64,000 nt of DNA from Rhizomicrobium electricum (lineage in GTDB: Bacteria; Pseudomonadota; Alphaproteobacteria; Micropepsales; Micropepsaceae): assembly GCF_011762045.1 (NCBI RefSeq), contig NZ_JAASQS010000004.1:186001-250000 (forward strand), in the 5' to 3' direction. This document shows positions 1 through 8,723 of the stretch, one piece after another; position 1 is the stretch's first letter, and every line of letters starts with the position of its first letter. The notes beneath the pieces were generated by a model. It made no database searches and was not told where the DNA came from. It worked only from the letters and a program-made list of their open reading frames with translations. The translations under genes and the position numbers were made by a program.

Positions 1-1
1 G

Positions 2-859
2 CCTTATACCGACTTCATCCAGATCGACGCGCCGATCAACCGCGGCAACTCGGGCGGCCCCACCTTCGACCTGCGCGGTCAGGTGATCGGCATGAACTCG
101 ATGATCTTCTCGCCCACCGGCGGTTCGATCGGCATCGGCTTCGCCATCCCGTCCTCGACCATCAAGGATGTGGTTGCGGCGCTGGAGACGCATGGCCGCG
201 TCTCCCGCGGCTGGCTTGGCGTGCAGATCCAGCCGGTGACGCCGGAAATCGCGTCGTCGCTCGGGCTCAGCGATCCCAAGGGCGCTCTGGTCGCCACTAT
301 CGTGCCCGACAGCCCTGCGGCCCGTTCGGGCGTGCGCCAGGGCGACGTGATCGTCGCCATCAACGGCAAGGATGTCGCCGATGCGCATGACGTGACCCGC
401 CGGGTAGCCTCGCTGGCCGCCGGCAAGGCAGCGGCCTTCACGATCCTGCGCGATGGCCAGCGTCAGACCGTCAACATCACCATCGGCGTGCGCAAGGAAA
501 CCCAGCTTGCGGCCAATTTCGATCCGCAGAGCGGCGCTCCCGCGGGCGTCACGGCGACCGGCAAGGCGATGGGTCTCGGTCTCAGCGCGCTGACGCCGGA
601 AGTACGGCGTGCCTACAACCTCGACGAAAGCGTTCAAGGCGTGCTCGTTACCCAGGTCGATCCGGACTCCAATGCCGCCGAGCAAGGTTTGCAGCCCGGT
701 GACGTGGTGGTGTCGATCCGCAACAAGGCCGTGCATTCGCCGCAGGACGTCGAGAAGGGCGTCGCGGCTGCGAAGTCGGCCGGCCAGAAGAGTGTTCTGT
801 TGTTGGTCTCGACCGACGGTACGCCGCACTTCGTCGCGGTTCCGATCGATCGGACGTGA
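2..859 (+). CDS. degP: DegP/HtrA (Do-family) periplasmic serine protease, 5'-truncated
   Basis: The window opens inside this gene; 285 residues are visible and the start lies upstream. The catalytic serine motif GNSGGP is encoded near positions 44-61, followed by the end of the trypsin-like domain. Two PDZ domains follow: the first contains [12 protein letters not shown] and a GDVIVAING turn, the second [14 protein letters not shown] and GDVVVSI. This protease-PDZ-PDZ order is that of Do-family proteases, which degrade or refold damaged envelope proteins in the periplasm. It ends 121 bp before a response regulator/histidine kinase pair, a neighbourhood common in alphaproteobacteria and consistent with envelope-stress control. 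The family call is firm; degP versus degQ/mucD cannot be decided from the C-terminal part. Confidence 0.93.
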   Translation, partial: PYTDFIQIDAPINRGNSGGPTFDLRGQVIGMNSMIFSPTGGSIGIGFAIPSSTIKDVVAALETHGRVSRGWLGVQIQPVTPEIASSLGLSDPKGALVATIVPDSPAARSGVRQGDVIVAINGKDVADAHDVTRRVASLAAGKAAAFTILRDGQRQTVNITIGVRKETQLAANFDPQSGAPAGVTATGKAMGLGLSALTPEVRRAYNLDESVQGVLVTQVDPDSNAAEQGLQPGDVVVSIRNKAVHSPQDVEKGVAAAKSAGQKSVLLLVSTDGTPHFVAVPIDRT

Positions 860-980
860 GTTCTCGTTCCGGGCTTCATCCCATCGGGGGTGAGGTCCGG
901 CCCCTGCGCCGGCGGCGGTGGCCCTCCCCCCGTTACTGCTGCCGGTGCGGACCCTTTTCACTGTTTGAATGGAGGCTGGG

Positions 981-1658
981 ATGCGCATCCTCGTCGTGGA
1001 AGACGATCTTGAGGCGCAGCGCTATCTGGTAAACGGATTGAAGGAAGCCGGCCATGTGGTCGACGATGCCGCCGATGGCGACACCGGGCTGACGCTGGCG
1101 CTGTCTCGTCCCTACGATTGCGCGATTATCGATCGGATGCTGCCGAAGCTGGACGGCTTGAACGTGGTGGCTGAGATGCGCGAGCACGGCAACACCATGC
1201 CGGTGCTGTTCCTGTCGGCGCTGTCGGAGGTGGATGACCGGGTCAAGGGCCTCAAGGCCGGCGGCGACGATTACCTCACCAAGCCGTACGCGTTCGTCGA
1301 ACTGCTCGCCCGCATCGATGCCTTGATGCGGCGGCGGGCGCCGGCGGCGGTCAAGACCAAGCTTGCGGTCGGCGAGCTCGAACTCGATCTTTTGACCCGC
1401 ACGGCGACGCGCGAAGGCCAGGCCATCGACCTTCAGCCGCGCGAATTCCGGCTCTTGGAATATCTGATGCGCCATGCCGGCCAGGTGGTGACCCGCACCA
1501 TGCTTCTCGAAAGCGTGTGGGAATACCACTTCGATCCGCAAACCAACGTGATCGACGTGCACATCTCGCGTCTGAGAGCCAAGATCGACAAGGGCTTCTC
1601 GGCGCAGTTGCTGCATACGGTCCGCGGCGCGGGTTACATGATCCGTGCTGCGAAATAG
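981..1658 (+). CDS. OmpR/PhoB-family response regulator
   Basis: A 225-residue two-domain regulator. The receiver domain begins MRILVVEDD, giving the acidic pair D8/D9; the phospho-acceptor is D51 (IIDRMLP) and the conserved lysine lies in DDYLTKPY. The C-terminal winged-helix domain contains LQPREFRLLEYLM and DVHISRLRAKID, typical of OmpR/PhoB DNA binding. The start at 981 is chosen because GGAGG lies at 971-975; an upstream ATG at 969 would overlap that site. The downstream kinase gene overlaps its 3' end, so the two are surely co-transcribed partners. The position after degP suggests an envelope or metal signal, but the stimulus is unknown. Confidence 0.93.
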   Translation: MRILVVEDDLEAQRYLVNGLKEAGHVVDDAADGDTGLTLALSRPYDCAIIDRMLPKLDGLNVVAEMREHGNTMPVLFLSALSEVDDRVKGLKAGGDDYLTKPYAFVELLARIDALMRRRAPAAVKTKLAVGELELDLLTRTATREGQAIDLQPREFRLLEYLMRHAGQVVTRTMLLESVWEYHFDPQTNVIDVHISRLRAKIDKGFSAQLLHTVRGAGYMIRAAK

Positions 1659-3060
1659 CGCATTCCTGCATTGGGCGCAGCGGGTCCTGCACACGCAGGC
1701 TTTCCGCATTACCCTGGTTTTTGTCTTTTTCTACGCGGTGACGGCGACCGCGCTGGTGGCGTTCACCTGGTGGAACTCGCAGCGCGCGCTCGACGCCCAA
1801 ACCGATCAGACCATCGAAGCCGAAGTCGCCGGTTTGCGCGATACCTATCTGCGCCTCGGCGTCATCGGGCTTTCCGACGTCATCAACGGCCGTGTCGCCC
1901 AGCACGGCAGCGGCATCTATTATCTCGAAAGCCCCAGCCGCGCAGTACTGGCCGGCAATCTTCTCGGCATTCCGGAAACCGCCAAATCGGTCGGCGGTTT
2001 CTTCGAGTTCGAATACCAGCGGGCTCAGCAGAGCGAAACCGTGACCCGTACCGCGCGCGGCGAAGGCTTCACGCTGCCCGGCGGCTACATTCTTCTGGTG
2101 GCGCGCGATGTCACCGACCAGAAGTACTCGCGCAAGAAGTTCTTCACCACCATTCCGTGGACCATCGGCCTGATGCTGTTGCTCGGCATCGCCGGTGGCG
2201 TTCTCTTGAGCCGGAACATTCTGCGTCGTCTCGATACCATTACGCGGACCAGCTCCGAGATCGTGGCCGGCGATTTCTCCCGTCGCGTGCCGATCACGCC
2301 GGCCGGTGACGAGTTCGACACCCTCGCCGAGAATCTCAACGTCATGCTGGAGCGGACCGAGCGGCTGATGAAGGGCATGCGTGAGGTGGTGGATTCGGTG
2401 GCGCACGACTTGCGCACGCCGCTCAATCGCCTGCGCAACCGGCTCGAGGACATGCAGCGTAAGCTCTCGCCCGAGGACCCGCATCTCGACGATATCGATT
2501 CCGCCATCGCCGAAACCGACCGGCTGATTGGCACCTTCAATGCGCTGCTGCTGATCGCCGAAGCCGATTCCGGCATGACCCGCGGCAGCATGAGCGCCGT
2601 CGATCTGTCCGCCATCGTGGCCGACATCGCTGACCTCTATGCCCCGCTCGCCGAGGAAAAGGAAATCGTGCTGGAGGTAGCGCCGTCCGGTGTGCTCACC
2701 ATCGAAGGTAATCGCAGTCTCGTCAGTCAGGCGCTCGCCAACCTGATCGACAACGCCATCAAGTATACGCCGTCGGGCGGCCATATCTGGGTCGCCGCCA
2801 CTGAGACGCCGGCCGGTATCGATCTCTGCGTTGCCGACAACGGTCCCGGCATTCCGGTTCAGGACCGGACCCGCGTACTGGAACGTTTTGTCCGCCTCGA
2901 AAAGAGTCGCAACTCGCCGGGCACCGGTCTCGGTTTGTCGCTGGTCGCCGCCGTCGCCCGCATGCATGAAGCCAAGCTTACTCTCGGCGACAATGCTCCG
3001 GGCCTGAAAGCCACGATCAGCTTTCCAAGGACGTTCGTGAAGAAGGGCAACAGGGAGTAG
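1645..3060 (+). CDS. Sensor histidine kinase (HAMP-HisKA-HATPase)
   Basis: A 471-residue membrane kinase with a GTG start that overlaps the regulator gene by 14 nt. A first transmembrane helix (ITLVFVFFYAVTATALVAF, residues ~25-45) and a second (IGLMLLLGIAGGVLL, ~172-187) bracket a periplasmic sensor region of about 125 residues. A HAMP linker follows. The dimerisation/phosphotransfer box is SVAHDLRTPLNRL with phospho-accepting H254. The ATPase domain has the N box NLIDNAIKYTPSGG, the G1 box ADNGPGIP and the G2 box GTGLGLSLV. It should phosphorylate the regulator encoded just upstream. The sensor domain is not recognised. Confidence 0.93.
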   Translation: MLRNSAFLHWAQRVLHTQAFRITLVFVFFYAVTATALVAFTWWNSQRALDAQTDQTIEAEVAGLRDTYLRLGVIGLSDVINGRVAQHGSGIYYLESPSRAVLAGNLLGIPETAKSVGGFFEFEYQRAQQSETVTRTARGEGFTLPGGYILLVARDVTDQKYSRKKFFTTIPWTIGLMLLLGIAGGVLLSRNILRRLDTITRTSSEIVAGDFSRRVPITPAGDEFDTLAENLNVMLERTERLMKGMREVVDSVAHDLRTPLNRLRNRLEDMQRKLSPEDPHLDDIDSAIAETDRLIGTFNALLLIAEADSGMTRGSMSAVDLSAIVADIADLYAPLAEEKEIVLEVAPSGVLTIEGNRSLVSQALANLIDNAIKYTPSGGHIWVAATETPAGIDLCVADNGPGIPVQDRTRVLERFVRLEKSRNSPGTGLGLSLVAAVARMHEAKLTLGDNAPGLKATISFPRTFVKKGNRE

Positions 3061-3070
3061 CAAACCCTAC

Positions 3071-3271
3071 CTGTCATCCCCGGCGAGCCCGCGCGCACAC
3101 CGTCTGTGGTTTGGCACAACGCCATCCGCGCGGGCGAGGGAAGGGGACCCAGGTGTTAAAATGGGCCCGCTGCTTGACGTGATCCTCGCGTGTTCTTCAT
3201 CACCGAATTTGAGTCACCACCAGGTCCCCCTTCCCTCGCTGCGCTGACGCTAGCTCGGCCGGGGATGACAG
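3071..3271. repeat. Long imperfect inverted repeat between the kinase gene and glnE
   Basis: The outer arms CTGTCATCCCCGGC (3071-3084) and its perfect complement (3258-3271) are 14 nt long. Inner arms GCGAGGGAAGGGGACCC (near 3134-3150) and GGTCCCCCTTCCCTCGC (near 3223-3239) also pair, with a bulge. The whole ~200 bp could fold into one long hairpin. The sequence style (GTCATCCCCGGC with Gly/Ser-poor, non-coding context) resembles intergenic REP/RIME-like elements of alphaproteobacteria. No open reading frame in it looks genuine. Copy number elsewhere in the genome cannot be judged from this window. Confidence 0.75.
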
Positions 3272-3329
3272 CTCGTTGGGAGCGGCGAACGACTCGGCAA
3301 TTTCGGAAGAATTGAGCTATTCTCCCCCC

Positions 3330-6221
3330 ATGTTCGCGATCTCATCCGCTTCGTTGCCTCAGCCGTTCGACCGTGCCCGGTCGCAGCGGACCTTGGACCA
3401 GTTGGCCGAAGCCGGTTATCGGCCGGAAGGCGAAGCACGGGCGCTGTTGGAAGCCGCGTTCGGCAACAGTCCCTATCTCTGTCGCATCGCCATTCACGAA
3501 CACGGCACCCTTCCGCGTCTGTTTGCCGAAGGTCCCGCGCCGCTGCTCGCCGAGGCGATCGCCGCCGCGCTTGCTGCCGCCGATGCGCCGCGCGATGCCG
3601 ATGCGATGCAGGCCTTGCGCCAAGCCAAGCGGCAGACCGCGCTGGTGGTGGCGCTTGCCGATATCGCTGGGACGTTCAGTCTCGCCGATGTCACCCAAAG
3701 CCTCACCCGGTTTGCCGATGCTGCGGTCAAAGGGGCGCTGCGGTTTGCCTTGAAGAAAGCGGCGACCGGTACCGAATACGAGAGCTGGCCTGCGGCCGCC
3801 ATCGAGGACGCGACCGGCCTCGTCGTGCTCGCCATGGGCAAGTACGGCGCATTCGAGCTGAACTATTCGTCCGATATCGACCTCGTGGTGTTCTACGACA
3901 CCGCCCGCTTTCCGTTCCTCAAGCGCGACGATGCCCGCGGTGCCGCCATCGATGTCGTGAAGACGCTGGTCCATCTGATCGCCGACATCACCGTCGACGG
4001 CTATGTCTTCCGGGTCGATCTCAGGCTCCGCCCCGATGCCGGTGCTACCCAGATCGCGATTTCGACCGAGGCGGCGGAAACCTATTACGAAGGCATGGGC
4101 CAGAACTGGGAGCGCGCCGCCTTCATCAAGGCGCGGCCTTGCGCCGGCGATGCCGAGGCCGCGGCGGCGTTTCTCAAGCACGTCATCGATCCGTTCATCT
4201 GGCGCCGCAATCTCGACTTCGCCGCCATCGAAGACATTCAGTCGATCAAGCGCCAGATACATGCCTATCACGGCCATTCCGAGGTTGCGGTCGCCGGTCA
4301 CAACATCAAGCTCGGCCGTGGCGGCATCCGCGAGATCGAGTTCTTCGTCCAGACCCAGCAGCTTATTCTAGGGGGCCGCGATCCGTCCTTGCGCGTTTGC
4401 GCCACGCTCGATGCCATGGAGGCTCTGCGTCTGCGCGGCCATGTCAGCGATGTCACGGCGCGCGAATTGACCGAGGCCTATCGCTTCTTGCGCACGCTCG
4501 AACATCGCCTGCAAATGACCGACGACGAGCAGACCCATACCGTGCCGAAGAACCCGCACGATCTTGCTGCGACGGCTTGTTTTGCCGGCTTCGCCGACGT
4601 GACTTCGTTCGGCGAGGCGCTGACCCGCCGCCTGACGACCGTGCAAGGCCATTATGCGCGCCTGTTCGAACAAGCCGCGCCGCTGGCGGGCGAAAGCGGC
4701 AGTCTCGTTTTCACCGGCGTCGAAGACGATCCCGAAACGCTGGAAACGCTCCGCCGCATGGGTTTCAAGGATCCCGCGCACGTTTCGGGCGCGATCCGCG
4801 GCTGGCACCACGGCCGTATCCGGGCCACCCGTTCGGCCCGCGCCCGCGAGCTTCTGACCAAGCTGATCCCGGCTCTGTTGGCCGCGCTCGCCGCTACCGC
4901 CGATCCCGATGCGGCATTTGCCCAGTTCGATCGCTTCCTTTCCAACCTGCCATCGGGCGTGCAGTTGTTTTCGCTGCTCATCGCCCATTCCGAACTGTTG
5001 CGTCTGATCGCGTCGATCATGGGATCGGCGCCGCGTCTTGCCACCCATCTGTCGCACGCGCCGGCGACGCTCGATGCTTTGCTCGATCCCGGTTTCTTAA
5101 GGGCGCTGCCGCAGAGGGCGGAACTTGAGGAGCAGTTGTGCGGGCTGTTGGCGCGTGCACCGGTGTACGAGGCGGCGCTCGATACCGCCCGCCGTTTCGC
5201 GCACGAACAGATTTTCCGCGTCGGTGTGCAGGTGATCGACGGTCTGGCCAAACCCAACGCCGCCGGTCCTGCCTTCGCCGCCATCGCCGAAACCGTCATC
5301 GACGGCTTGCTTCGCCGCACCGAAGACGAACTCGCTGCGACGGCGGGCAGGGTGCCGGGCGGCGCGTTTGCGGTGATCGCGATGGGCAAGCTCGGCGGTC
5401 GCGAGATGACGGCAGGCAGCGATCTGGATCTGATCTTCGTCTACGAGGCGCCGGTCGGCGTCGAGGCCTCGGACGGACCCAAGCCTTGGGCAGTCAGCCA
5501 ATACTATGCCCGCTTGGCGCAACGCTTTATCGCCGCGCTTACGGTGCCCACGGCCGAAGGCGGGCTCTATGATGTCGATATGCAGCTTCGCCCCACCGGC
5601 AACAAGGGGCCGGCGGCGGTGAGCCTGGAATCCTTCACCCGTTACCACGCTACCGAAAGCTGGACCTGGGAGCGCCTCGCGCTCACGCGCGCCCGCATTG
5701 TTGCTGGGCCCGAAGCGCTGGCGGAAAAAATCCAGGCTGTGGTGGGCAATACGTTGCGAAGGCCGATGCCCTGGTCGCAGCTTTCGGCCGATGCCTCCGG
5801 CATGCGCCGCAAGGTGGTCGAGAACATCCCGGCCAAAAGTGCCTGGGACCTGAAATACGCGCGCGGCGGACTGATGGACATCGAGTTCACCGCCCAGGTG
5901 CTGCAGCTCCGCTATGCCCCCGACGATCTGTCCGTGCTCAGGCAAGGCACCCTTGCCGCCTTCGAGGCGCTGGCTGCCGCCGGGCACCTCGCCGAAACCG
6001 ATACGGCGGTGTTGACGGCCGCCGCCGAACTGCAACTCGCGCTGATGCAGGTGCTGCGGATTGCCCTTGATGGGCCGCTCGACCCCGAAACGGCGACCCC
6101 CGGCCTGAAGCTGCTGCTCACCAAGGCGGCCGGGGTGGACGACTTCGCCAATCTCCAGCGCCTGCTGGCCGATCTCCAGAGCCGCGCCCACGCCGTGTTC
6201 GTCCGGCTGGTCGAGGGTTGA
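3330..6221 (+). CDS. glnE: Bifunctional glutamine synthetase adenylyltransferase/adenylyl-removing enzyme
   Basis: A 963-residue protein of the usual GlnE size. It has two nucleotidyltransferase domains. The first contains MGKYGAFELNYSSDIDLVVF (near residues 168-190) and corresponds to the N-terminal adenylyl-removing half. The second contains MGKLGGREMTAGSDLDLIF (near 685-705) and corresponds to the C-terminal adenylylating half. Both keep the paired aspartates that bind metal. It adjusts glutamine synthetase activity to nitrogen status under PII control. ATG 3330 is preferred over an in-frame TTG at 3276 because the family begins near here, although no strong ribosome-binding site is seen. 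glnE downstream of a degP/two-component block is a known alphaproteobacterial arrangement. Confidence 0.95.
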   Translation: MFAISSASLPQPFDRARSQRTLDQLAEAGYRPEGEARALLEAAFGNSPYLCRIAIHEHGTLPRLFAEGPAPLLAEAIAAALAAADAPRDADAMQALRQAKRQTALVVALADIAGTFSLADVTQSLTRFADAAVKGALRFALKKAATGTEYESWPAAAIEDATGLVVLAMGKYGAFELNYSSDIDLVVFYDTARFPFLKRDDARGAAIDVVKTLVHLIADITVDGYVFRVDLRLRPDAGATQIAISTEAAETYYEGMGQNWERAAFIKARPCAGDAEAAAAFLKHVIDPFIWRRNLDFAAIEDIQSIKRQIHAYHGHSEVAVAGHNIKLGRGGIREIEFFVQTQQLILGGRDPSLRVCATLDAMEALRLRGHVSDVTARELTEAYRFLRTLEHRLQMTDDEQTHTVPKNPHDLAATACFAGFADVTSFGEALTRRLTTVQGHYARLFEQAAPLAGESGSLVFTGVEDDPETLETLRRMGFKDPAHVSGAIRGWHHGRIRATRSARARELLTKLIPALLAALAATADPDAAFAQFDRFLSNLPSGVQLFSLLIAHSELLRLIASIMGSAPRLATHLSHAPATLDALLDPGFLRALPQRAELEEQLCGLLARAPVYEAALDTARRFAHEQIFRVGVQVIDGLAKPNAAGPAFAAIAETVIDGLLRRTEDELAATAGRVPGGAFAVIAMGKLGGREMTAGSDLDLIFVYEAPVGVEASDGPKPWAVSQYYARLAQRFIAALTVPTAEGGLYDVDMQLRPTGNKGPAAVSLESFTRYHATESWTWERLALTRARIVAGPEALAEKIQAVVGNTLRRPMPWSQLSADASGMRRKVVENIPAKSAWDLKYARGGLMDIEFTAQVLQLRYAPDDLSVLRQGTLAAFEALAAAGHLAETDTAVLTAAAELQLALMQVLRIALDGPLDPETATPGLKLLLTKAAGVDDFANLQRLLADLQSRAHAVFVRLVEG

Positions 6222-6243
6222 TCGATCTCCCAATGGGAAATTC

Positions 6244-6320
6244 CCGCTCCTGGCGAGGCGCCGGAAGCCTTTCTGCGGGCAGGTAAAAGGCCATTTTTTA
6301 CGGAAACTTGCCGGGAGCGG
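6244..6320 (+). terminator. Nested hairpin with T-run after glnE
   Basis: An inner stem GCCTTT (6267-6272)/AAAGGC (6286-6291) is followed by six T (6294-6299), which could stop glnE transcription. An outer imperfect stem (6244-6257 with 6307-6320, 12 of 14 pairs) encloses it. The inner stem is short, so terminator strength is uncertain. Confidence 0.4.
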
Positions 6321-6421
6321 CAGTCCGCCGCGCAGTTTGCCCCCCGCCGGGCCTCCGCCCCCCGGAAAAGCCGCTTGAATCCTGCCCGAGGACAGGTCAT
6401 AACCCGCCTCCCACTTGGAAC

Positions 6422-6496
6422 GCGGGCGTAGCTCAGGGGTAGAGCATAACCTTGCCAAGGTTAGGGTCGGGCGTTCGATTCGCCTCGCCCGCTCCA
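6422..6496 (+). tRNA. tRNA-Gly (anticodon GCC)
   Basis: A complete cloverleaf: acceptor stem GCGGGCG/CGCCCGC, D arm GCTC-AGGGGTA-GAGC, anticodon stem TAACC/GGTTA with loop TTGCCAA (anticodon GCC at 6454-6456), and T arm GGGCG-TTCGATT-CGCCT. The terminal CCA is encoded. The total of 75 nt is normal for this isoacceptor. Confidence 0.97.
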
Positions 6497-6856
6497 AAGT
6501 GGATCTTCCAAAAAAACCAGTAGTGTACGACCCCTTCGGGGGCAGGTTGCGTCTCGATCGACGGACGGCTGAGAAGTGGCCGGGCAGCGTATACGCGCCC
6601 GCGGATGCGCATTCGACCGTGCGGCGTCGGTGGATCAGTCAGCCCCGCAAAGCTGGGCGGAGTGCACGGAGCAGCAATGCAGCCGACGGGGCACCGCATG
6701 CTCCGGCTACGGATCAATTTCGATGCAATACCTCTCCAGCTTTGGACACGATGCGGTGGAAAGGTAGGACTGCGACGGCTCAATTGCCGCTGCGTTGACA
6801 TGCGAGCGGCGGCGCGCGCAGACTTGCCGGAGGGATAGATAAGGGGGAAGGGGCAT
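6497..6856. other. Intergenic stretch without a recognised gene
   Basis: About 360 bp between the tRNA and the next gene. It holds a small CCCC-TTC-GGGG hairpin (6531-6541) with no T-run, and short open frames without ribosome-binding sites or recognisable domains. The promoter of the gene at 6857 must lie here but no convincing -35/-10 pair was found. Confidence 0.5.
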
Positions 6857-7390
6857 ATGCGAATCCTGTCTATGTTTGCCGTTTGCGCACTGGCGGTGCT
6901 GCTGCCGACGAAAGCGAGCGGCGAGACGTTCACGTCGGATCAGTACGGCTTCTCCGCGGCGTTTCCCGCCGAAGTGACGGTTGGAGACCCGCAAGCGTCG
7001 GAAACCGATGCCAAAGGCAACGCCATCTCGAAGTCGGTCATCATCCAGTCGCGGGTGATGGGCGTCTGGACGGCCATGGTCACGGTCGACACCTATACCG
7101 TGCCCCGCAAGATCGATGCCGCCACGGCGTTGACGACCATGCCCAAGATGTTCGCCGCCCAGCTCGACGCCACCATCACGGCGAGCAAACCCGGCAAAGT
7201 GGGGGCCTACAAGGCGCGTTTCTTCTCGTACGTCACCAACGACAAAAGCTCGTCCGGCAAAGGCATCATGATCGTCGTGCCGAGCGCCAAGCCGCGGACG
7301 TTCCAGGTCCTGACGTCGCATACCAGCCTGGCGTCGCCGGAAAACATCGCCGAGCTCGAGAAATTCCTCGCCTCGTTCCAGCCGAAATAG
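6857..7390 (+). CDS. Exported protein of unknown function
   Basis: A 177-residue protein with a classical signal peptide (hydrophobic FAVCALAVLL, likely cleavage after KASG near residue 22). The mature part begins FTSDQYGFSAAFPAEVTV, a pattern seen in several exported bacterial proteins where an aromatic 'YGF..FP' strand opens a small alpha/beta domain. No catalytic motif or cysteine cluster is visible. The start is supported by a GGGGAAGGGG purine run 6-15 nt upstream. It stands alone on the + strand with a gap of about 250 bp on its 3' side. Function is not recognised. Confidence 0.75.
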   Translation: MRILSMFAVCALAVLLPTKASGETFTSDQYGFSAAFPAEVTVGDPQASETDAKGNAISKSVIIQSRVMGVWTAMVTVDTYTVPRKIDAATALTTMPKMFAAQLDATITASKPGKVGAYKARFFSYVTNDKSSSGKGIMIVVPSAKPRTFQVLTSHTSLASPENIAELEKFLASFQPK

Positions 7391-7644
7391 GGCTCGCGGA
7401 TACAGTTCCACGTGAAGGAATGGGCGGCGAGGTTTCATTGCTCGCTCGCTCCATTTCAAAAGTTGACGCAAAAATCAGCTCGATCCAATCGGCGCGGCCT
7501 TTCACGGGCAGGTTGATACGTCGTACCGTCGTGGCCTGACGACGAGTGCTGTGCGCTCCATGGAGTGGCGTCATGAAGCCGTGCTGGCAGCGCCGCATAA
7601 AATGCCTCGCATGAGAGTTTCTTCCGCACCTTTGGTATCGGCAG

Positions 7645-8586
7645 ATGAGCAAAGACAAGAGTTGGTGGGAGAAGCGCGGGACACGCGATCTAGAAATTTC
7701 AGTTCCTGTCGCGCTCTGCGCCCTGGGTCTCGCTTCACAATTGGCCGTAGCCGCGCAAACGGATGTCCCGGTGCAGAATCCCACGCACTGGGCTCCGGCC
7801 GGAATTGCGAGCCCGCTGTTCGAGTCTCACGCGGCCTTTGATCCCCGGACGGGAGATTTTCTCTTCGTTCGCAGTTCGAAGGAATTCACGGGTTGGCATC
7901 TTTTGCTGAGCCGCTGCGGAGACTCCGGATGGACGGACCCGCGGCCGCCAGCGTTCGCCGCACCCGGTCTTGAAGCCGATCCATTCTACACACCCGACGG
8001 CCGATGGCTGTATTTCAACTCGACTCGGGCAACGGGAAGTTCGCATAGCCGGGATTTGGACATCTGGCGAATGCAGCGCGATGCCGGTGGGCATTGGGGT
8101 GCTCCCGAACGGCTGCCCGAACCGGTCAATTCCGCTTCGGCCGAATGGTTTCCTCGCCCTGGTGCGGATGGTTGGCTCTATTTCGGCTCCAGCCGGCCGG
8201 GAGGTCTGGGCAAGACCGATATCTGGCGGGCTCGTTCGGACAACAGAGGGCTTTGGCGAGTGGAAAACCTCGGGCCGTCGGTTAACGGCTCCGGAAACGA
8301 ATACGAGCCGCTGCCTTCGCCCGATGGAAAACGCCTCATCATCGCAACAGAGGATGGTTATTACGAGTCCCTGCGCCGGGGAGAGGCGTGGTTGCCGCGG
8401 CAACGTCTGGGTCCGCAGATCAATGCCAACGCAAACGAGATCGGCGCGGTTTTTTCGCCCAAGGGCCATAGCCTTCTGTTCGCCCGCGATCTCAAAGACA
8501 ACGGATCGGGTGAGTTCTTTGTTTGGCGTTTGCAGGGCAATGAAGACTGGCCGCCGACGTGCCCGCATCGGCCCGCTCGCTTTTGA
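7645..8586 (+). CDS. PD40/TolB-like beta-propeller protein, exported or membrane-anchored
   Basis: A 313-residue protein. The N-terminus has a charged stretch of about 18 residues before a hydrophobic segment (VPVALCALGLASQLAVAA), fitting an uncleaved anchor or a signal peptide with a long n-region. The rest shows repeated propeller strands of the WD40-like PD40 type: YTPDGRWLYFNSTR, RPGADGWLYFGSSR, LPSPDGKRLIIAT and FSPKGHSLLFARD, each followed by a polar turn such as DIWR. Such propellers occur in TolB, in peptidoglycan-linked proteins and in periplasmic binding modules; the specific role is not predictable. The annotated start has no strong ribosome-binding site. Confidence 0.8.
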   Translation: MSKDKSWWEKRGTRDLEISVPVALCALGLASQLAVAAQTDVPVQNPTHWAPAGIASPLFESHAAFDPRTGDFLFVRSSKEFTGWHLLLSRCGDSGWTDPRPPAFAAPGLEADPFYTPDGRWLYFNSTRATGSSHSRDLDIWRMQRDAGGHWGAPERLPEPVNSASAEWFPRPGADGWLYFGSSRPGGLGKTDIWRARSDNRGLWRVENLGPSVNGSGNEYEPLPSPDGKRLIIATEDGYYESLRRGEAWLPRQRLGPQINANANEIGAVFSPKGHSLLFARDLKDNGSGEFFVWRLQGNEDWPPTCPHRPARF

Positions 8587-8678
8587 TCGGCCACCTTATC
8601 CGCGGACGTTCCAGTCGGGCGCTGCCGACCCAACGCTGAACGATATAACCTTTCGTGTTTCAGCCGAGGCAAGATAGC

Positions 8679-8707
8679 GGCCGCCGGACCGCGAAAATCC
8701 GGCGGCC
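8679..8707. terminator. Perfect 10-bp hairpin between convergent genes
   Basis: GGCCGCCGGA (8679-8688) pairs perfectly with TCCGGCGGCC (8698-8707) around a 9-nt loop. It lies between two convergent genes and is followed by only GTTTC on the + strand, so it is either a weak bidirectional terminator or an RNA-stabilising stem. Confidence 0.45.
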
Positions 8708-8723
8708 GTTTCGAGAGATGCGG

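Noticed and set aside
1351..3063. 570-codon open frame on the minus strand
   Set aside because: It lies antisense to the response regulator and kinase genes and has no domain; long antisense frames are expected in GC-rich DNA.
6531..6541. CCCC-TTC-GGGG hairpin after the tRNA
   Set aside because: Short stem without a T-run; not convincing as a terminator.
6415..6798. Open frame overlapping the tRNA-Gly gene
   Set aside because: It reads through a tRNA, has no ribosome-binding site and no recognisable domain.
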